In this document: in pieces, positions 6,395 to 8,536 of the stretch | Layout: each line of letters opens with the position of its first letter | Numbering within the stretch: position 1 is the first letter of the stretch | Assembly (NCBI GenBank): GCA_003645215.1 | Contig: QNEM01000074.1 | Span: 1 to 8,536 of the forward strand | DNA length: 8,536 nt | Origin: Gammaproteobacteria bacterium | GTDB taxonomy: Bacteria; Pseudomonadota; Gammaproteobacteria; Eutrophobiales; Eutrophobiaceae | Direction: 5' to 3' | Translations under genes and position numbers: made by a program | Notes under the pieces: model-generated | Told to the model about the DNA's origin: nothing | The model's input: only the letters and a program-made list of their open reading frames with translations | Database searches by the model: none

Positions 6395-7224
6395 CTCCAT
6401 TAATTTTCACACTGAAAATAAAACCGCAATTTTCACTGGATGTCTCAGAACTTACGCCTGACAAGCTTGCAAAAAAAAACAAGACGCAGATTAAAAGTCT
6501 AAAACTGAACTATGGAAAAAAGAAGGTACCTGTAACGGACTTGTTTACCATTACCGGTAATGATTCCGAAAATGTACAGATACTCCGCAGTTGTGACAAG
6601 CTGGTTTGTGTCGGCCAGGGAATAAGCCATGGCACCATTGAAGTAAAAGGTAATGTTGGTGACTTGGTCGGCCAGCATATGAAAGGCGGTCACATTACAG
6701 TAAACGGTAATGCAGGTTCATGGGTGGGCAACGGTATGTCAGGTGGCCGCATTGATATCACCGGTAACGTGGAACACCATGTTGGTGCCGGAAAGCCTGG
6801 TGACGCATTCGGCATGACTGAGGGATTCATCAATATCAAGGGCTCTGCCGGTGATCGTGTTGGTGACAGGATGAGGCGAGGTATTATTACCATACATGGT
6901 AAGGCCGGTGATTTTTGTGGCAGCCGCATGCATGCGGGTACCATTTTAGTATTGGACAAGGCCGGCCGGAATGTTGGTACTGGTATGAGGCGCGGAACGA
7001 TTATTCTTTCCAAGCAACCCAAGCACATCGTCGCCACCTTCAAAAGTAATGGTAATTTAAAGATGCAATTCCTGCGTTTATTATTTACACAGTTTGTGGC
7101 GATGGGCAAGGAATTTACAAAATTCAAAAATTTTGACCCGGAAGTACATCGCTTTTCAGGAGATCTTGCCCGTAATGGCAAGGGTGAAATCCTGATTTTA
7201 CAAACACTGAATCTAAAAAAATAA
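6391..7224 (+). CDS. fhcC: Formyltransferase/hydrolase complex subunit C (FwdC homologue, GXGXG beta-helix)
   Basis: FhcC is the structural subunit that packs against FhcA in the complex and has no known catalytic residues. The 277-residue protein has an N-terminal domain (about 1-70) followed by roughly seven glycine-rich repeats between residues 74 and 206. Each has the form G-x-x-x-G-x-x-M-x-x-G-x-I (for example GDLVGQHMKGGHI, GDRVGDRMRRGII and GRNVGTGMRRGTI). One irregular repeat near 131-150 (AGKPGDAFGMTEG) has the form usual in bacterial FhcC. The tail HRFSGDLARNGKGEILIL closes the domain as in the partial gene at 1-390. Its connecting segment (210-226) lacks the PTFSYACTYNP stretch seen there. 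The start overlaps fhcD by ATGA, with GAGGA 10 bases upstream, so the two are translationally coupled. The formate dehydrogenase gene starts 3 bases after the stop. The glycine codons leave a long open frame on the opposite strand (6690-7274), which is a shadow. Confidence 0.95.
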   Translation: MTPLIFTLKIKPQFSLDVSELTPDKLAKKNKTQIKSLKLNYGKKKVPVTDLFTITGNDSENVQILRSCDKLVCVGQGISHGTIEVKGNVGDLVGQHMKGGHITVNGNAGSWVGNGMSGGRIDITGNVEHHVGAGKPGDAFGMTEGFINIKGSAGDRVGDRMRRGIITIHGKAGDFCGSRMHAGTILVLDKAGRNVGTGMRRGTIILSKQPKHIVATFKSNGNLKMQFLRLLFTQFVAMGKEFTKFKNFDPEVHRFSGDLARNGKGEILILQTLNLKK

Positions 7225-7227
7225 AAC

Positions 7228-8536
7228 ATGAAACGAACACGTGGAAATAAAGGCCGCGTCGAGGGACGTACCACCCCGCATAAAGCTGTTGCTGATATTC
7301 GTGGACTTCTCGGTGATGAGCCACTTACCCGTGATTTTTTGATTGAACACCTGCATAAAATTCAGGATCACTTTGGTCATATTTCGAACCCTCATATCCT
7401 GGCATTGTCGATAATCATGGAATTGCCCATGGCTGAGGTCTATGAAACAGCAACGTTTTATCATCATTTTGATGTCATCAAGCCAGATGGCATGCCACCT
7501 CCCCCTCTGACCGTTCGTGTTTGTGAATCATTAACTTGCGAAATGTTTGGTGCAAAAGATCTGATTAAAACATTAAAAATTAAACATAAAAATGGGGTTC
7601 GTATTCAGGCAGTGCCATGCGTAGGTCGGTGTGATGCAGCACCTGTTGCTGTTGTTGGCACAAACCCGATTGAAAACGCCAGCCCGATAAAAGTAGAAAA
7701 TGCTGTAAATAAAAATGATATTGATGCCGCCATACCAGAATACATTAATTACGCTGGCTACAAGGATTCAGGTGGTTATCAGACACTGATTGATTGTGTT
7801 AATGGTAAACATAAACGAGATGACATCATCAAAACCCTGGAAGATTCAAAACTCCGCGGATTGGGCGGTGCAGGTTTTCCTACAGGACAAAAGTGGCGGA
7901 TTCTGAGTCAGCAATCTAAACCTCGTCTGATTGCCATCAACATTGATGAAGGCGAACCGGGAACGTTCAAGGATCGTTACTACCTGGAACGTGATCCGCA
8001 TAGATTCATTGAAGGTACATTAATAGCTCATTGGGCGATCGAGGCTGAGGACATCTATATCTACCTCAGAGATGAATATGCGGGATGTCGTAAGGCCCTG
8101 GAAAAGGAACTGGCTGCTTTAAAGCAGAATCCACCCTGTGAGTTGCCCAATATTCACCTGCGTCGAGGTGCTGGTGCCTATATTTGCGGTGAAGAATCAG
8201 CAATGATCGAATCTATAGAGGGCAAAAAAGGCATGCCTCGCTTGCGACCTCCCTATGTCGCCCAGGTTGGTTTATTTGGAAAGCCAACACTGGAACAAAA
8301 TATGGAATCAATGCATTGGGTCAGAGACATCATTGAAAAAGGATCTGAATGGTTCTCGTCAGAAGGTCGTCATGAACGTACAGGCCTGAGATCTTTTTCT
8401 GTCAGTGGCCGTGTCAATAAACCCGGTGTGCATCTCGCACCCGCAGGCATCACCATGCGAGAACTGATTGATGAATACTGTGGTGGTATGCTCAATGATC
8501 ATGAGTTCTATGGCTATTTTCCAGGTGGTGCGTCTG
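7228..8536 (+). CDS. fdhB: NAD-dependent formate dehydrogenase beta subunit, fused NuoE-NuoF type (3' end outside window)
   Basis: This open frame runs from ATG 7228 to the window edge (436 residues) and is incomplete. It fuses a NuoE-like domain (about 1-145) to a NuoF-like domain (from about 170). The NuoE part has the helical IQDHFGHI and VYETATFYHHF motifs and the [2Fe-2S] ligands C99-x4-C104 and C131-x3-C135. The NuoF part has the FMN/NADH-binding GLGGAGFPTGQKW (211-223) and NIDEGEPGTFKDR (238-250). The stretch GAGAYICGEESA (314-325) follows. The C-terminal [4Fe-4S] motif should lie beyond the window; relatives such as Methylobacterium Fdh1B are about 570 residues. The role is to pass electrons from the formate-oxidising alpha subunit to NAD+. 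The alpha subunit is not visible and may follow. HoxF hydrogenase subunits share this fusion, so the formate assignment rests largely on the neighbouring fhc genes, which produce formate. There is no clear ribosome site, and the 3-base gap to fhcC suggests translational coupling. Confidence 0.88.
   Translation, partial: MKRTRGNKGRVEGRTTPHKAVADIRGLLGDEPLTRDFLIEHLHKIQDHFGHISNPHILALSIIMELPMAEVYETATFYHHFDVIKPDGMPPPPLTVRVCESLTCEMFGAKDLIKTLKIKHKNGVRIQAVPCVGRCDAAPVAVVGTNPIENASPIKVENAVNKNDIDAAIPEYINYAGYKDSGGYQTLIDCVNGKHKRDDIIKTLEDSKLRGLGGAGFPTGQKWRILSQQSKPRLIAINIDEGEPGTFKDRYYLERDPHRFIEGTLIAHWAIEAEDIYIYLRDEYAGCRKALEKELAALKQNPPCELPNIHLRRGAGAYICGEESAMIESIEGKKGMPRLRPPYVAQVGLFGKPTLEQNMESMHWVRDIIEKGSEWFSSEGRHERTGLRSFSVSGRVNKPGVHLAPAGITMRELIDEYCGGMLNDHEFYGYFPGGAS

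Noticed and set aside
6610..7008. Regularly repeated GGT/GGC-rich pattern that could look like a DNA tandem repeat
   Set aside because: The periodicity is that of the protein beta-helix repeats. The DNA units are diverged and of unequal length, so it is neither a CRISPR nor a satellite array.
6690..7274. Long open frame on the minus strand (194 codons) opposite fhcC
   Set aside because: It is an artefact of the glycine-rich repeats: GGN codons read as proline-type codons on the other strand. The predicted product is low-complexity, matches no family I know, and has no ribosome site.

Overview
The window is a bacterial C1-metabolism locus, with every recognisable gene on the + strand. Its core is a complete fhcB-fhcA-fhcD-fhcC operon (2541-7224). 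This encodes the four subunits of the formyltransferase/hydrolase (Fhc) complex, which removes the formyl group from formyl-tetrahydromethanopterin and releases it as formate. The operon runs straight into a gene for a fused NuoE-NuoF type formate dehydrogenase beta subunit (7228 to the window edge), which would pass electrons from formate to NAD+. Together these form the last two steps of tetrahydromethanopterin-dependent formaldehyde oxidation: formyl-H4MPT to formate, then formate to CO2 plus NADH.

The organism is most likely a methylotrophic or formaldehyde-oxidising proteobacterium. The protein set and the order B-A-D-C are those of bacterial Fhc operons, and FhcB lacks the metal-ligand cysteine of the archaeal enzyme. 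The base composition is moderate, and there is a FdxA-type 7Fe ferredoxin with an adrenodoxin-reductase-like flavoprotein. A gammaproteobacterium or betaproteobacterium is plausible, but the sequence alone does not settle this.

Layout: (i) 1-2188 is the tail of an upstream gene group. It contains the C-terminal end of a second FwdC/FhcC-like GXGXG protein, a 7Fe ferredoxin (434-739) and an FprA-like NADPH-ferredoxin reductase (797-2188). (ii) 2189-2540 is a roughly 350-base non-coding gap that is AT-rich in its second half. It holds a perfect 7-bp inverted repeat and an isolated TTGACA hexamer, and probably carries the control region for the fhc operon. (iii) 2541-7224 is fhcBADC, with gaps of 14 and 9 bases and one ATGA overlap, consistent with one transcript. 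(iv) 7228-8536 is the formate dehydrogenase beta subunit, starting 3 bases after fhcC and cut off by the window.

Most of the window is a known pathway. The least ordinary part is the upstream group, where a second FhcC-like protein sits beside a ferredoxin and its reductase. A further point of interest is that FhcB keeps an N-terminal four-cysteine signature while lacking the catalytic metal-ligand cysteine of the archaeal dehydrogenase.
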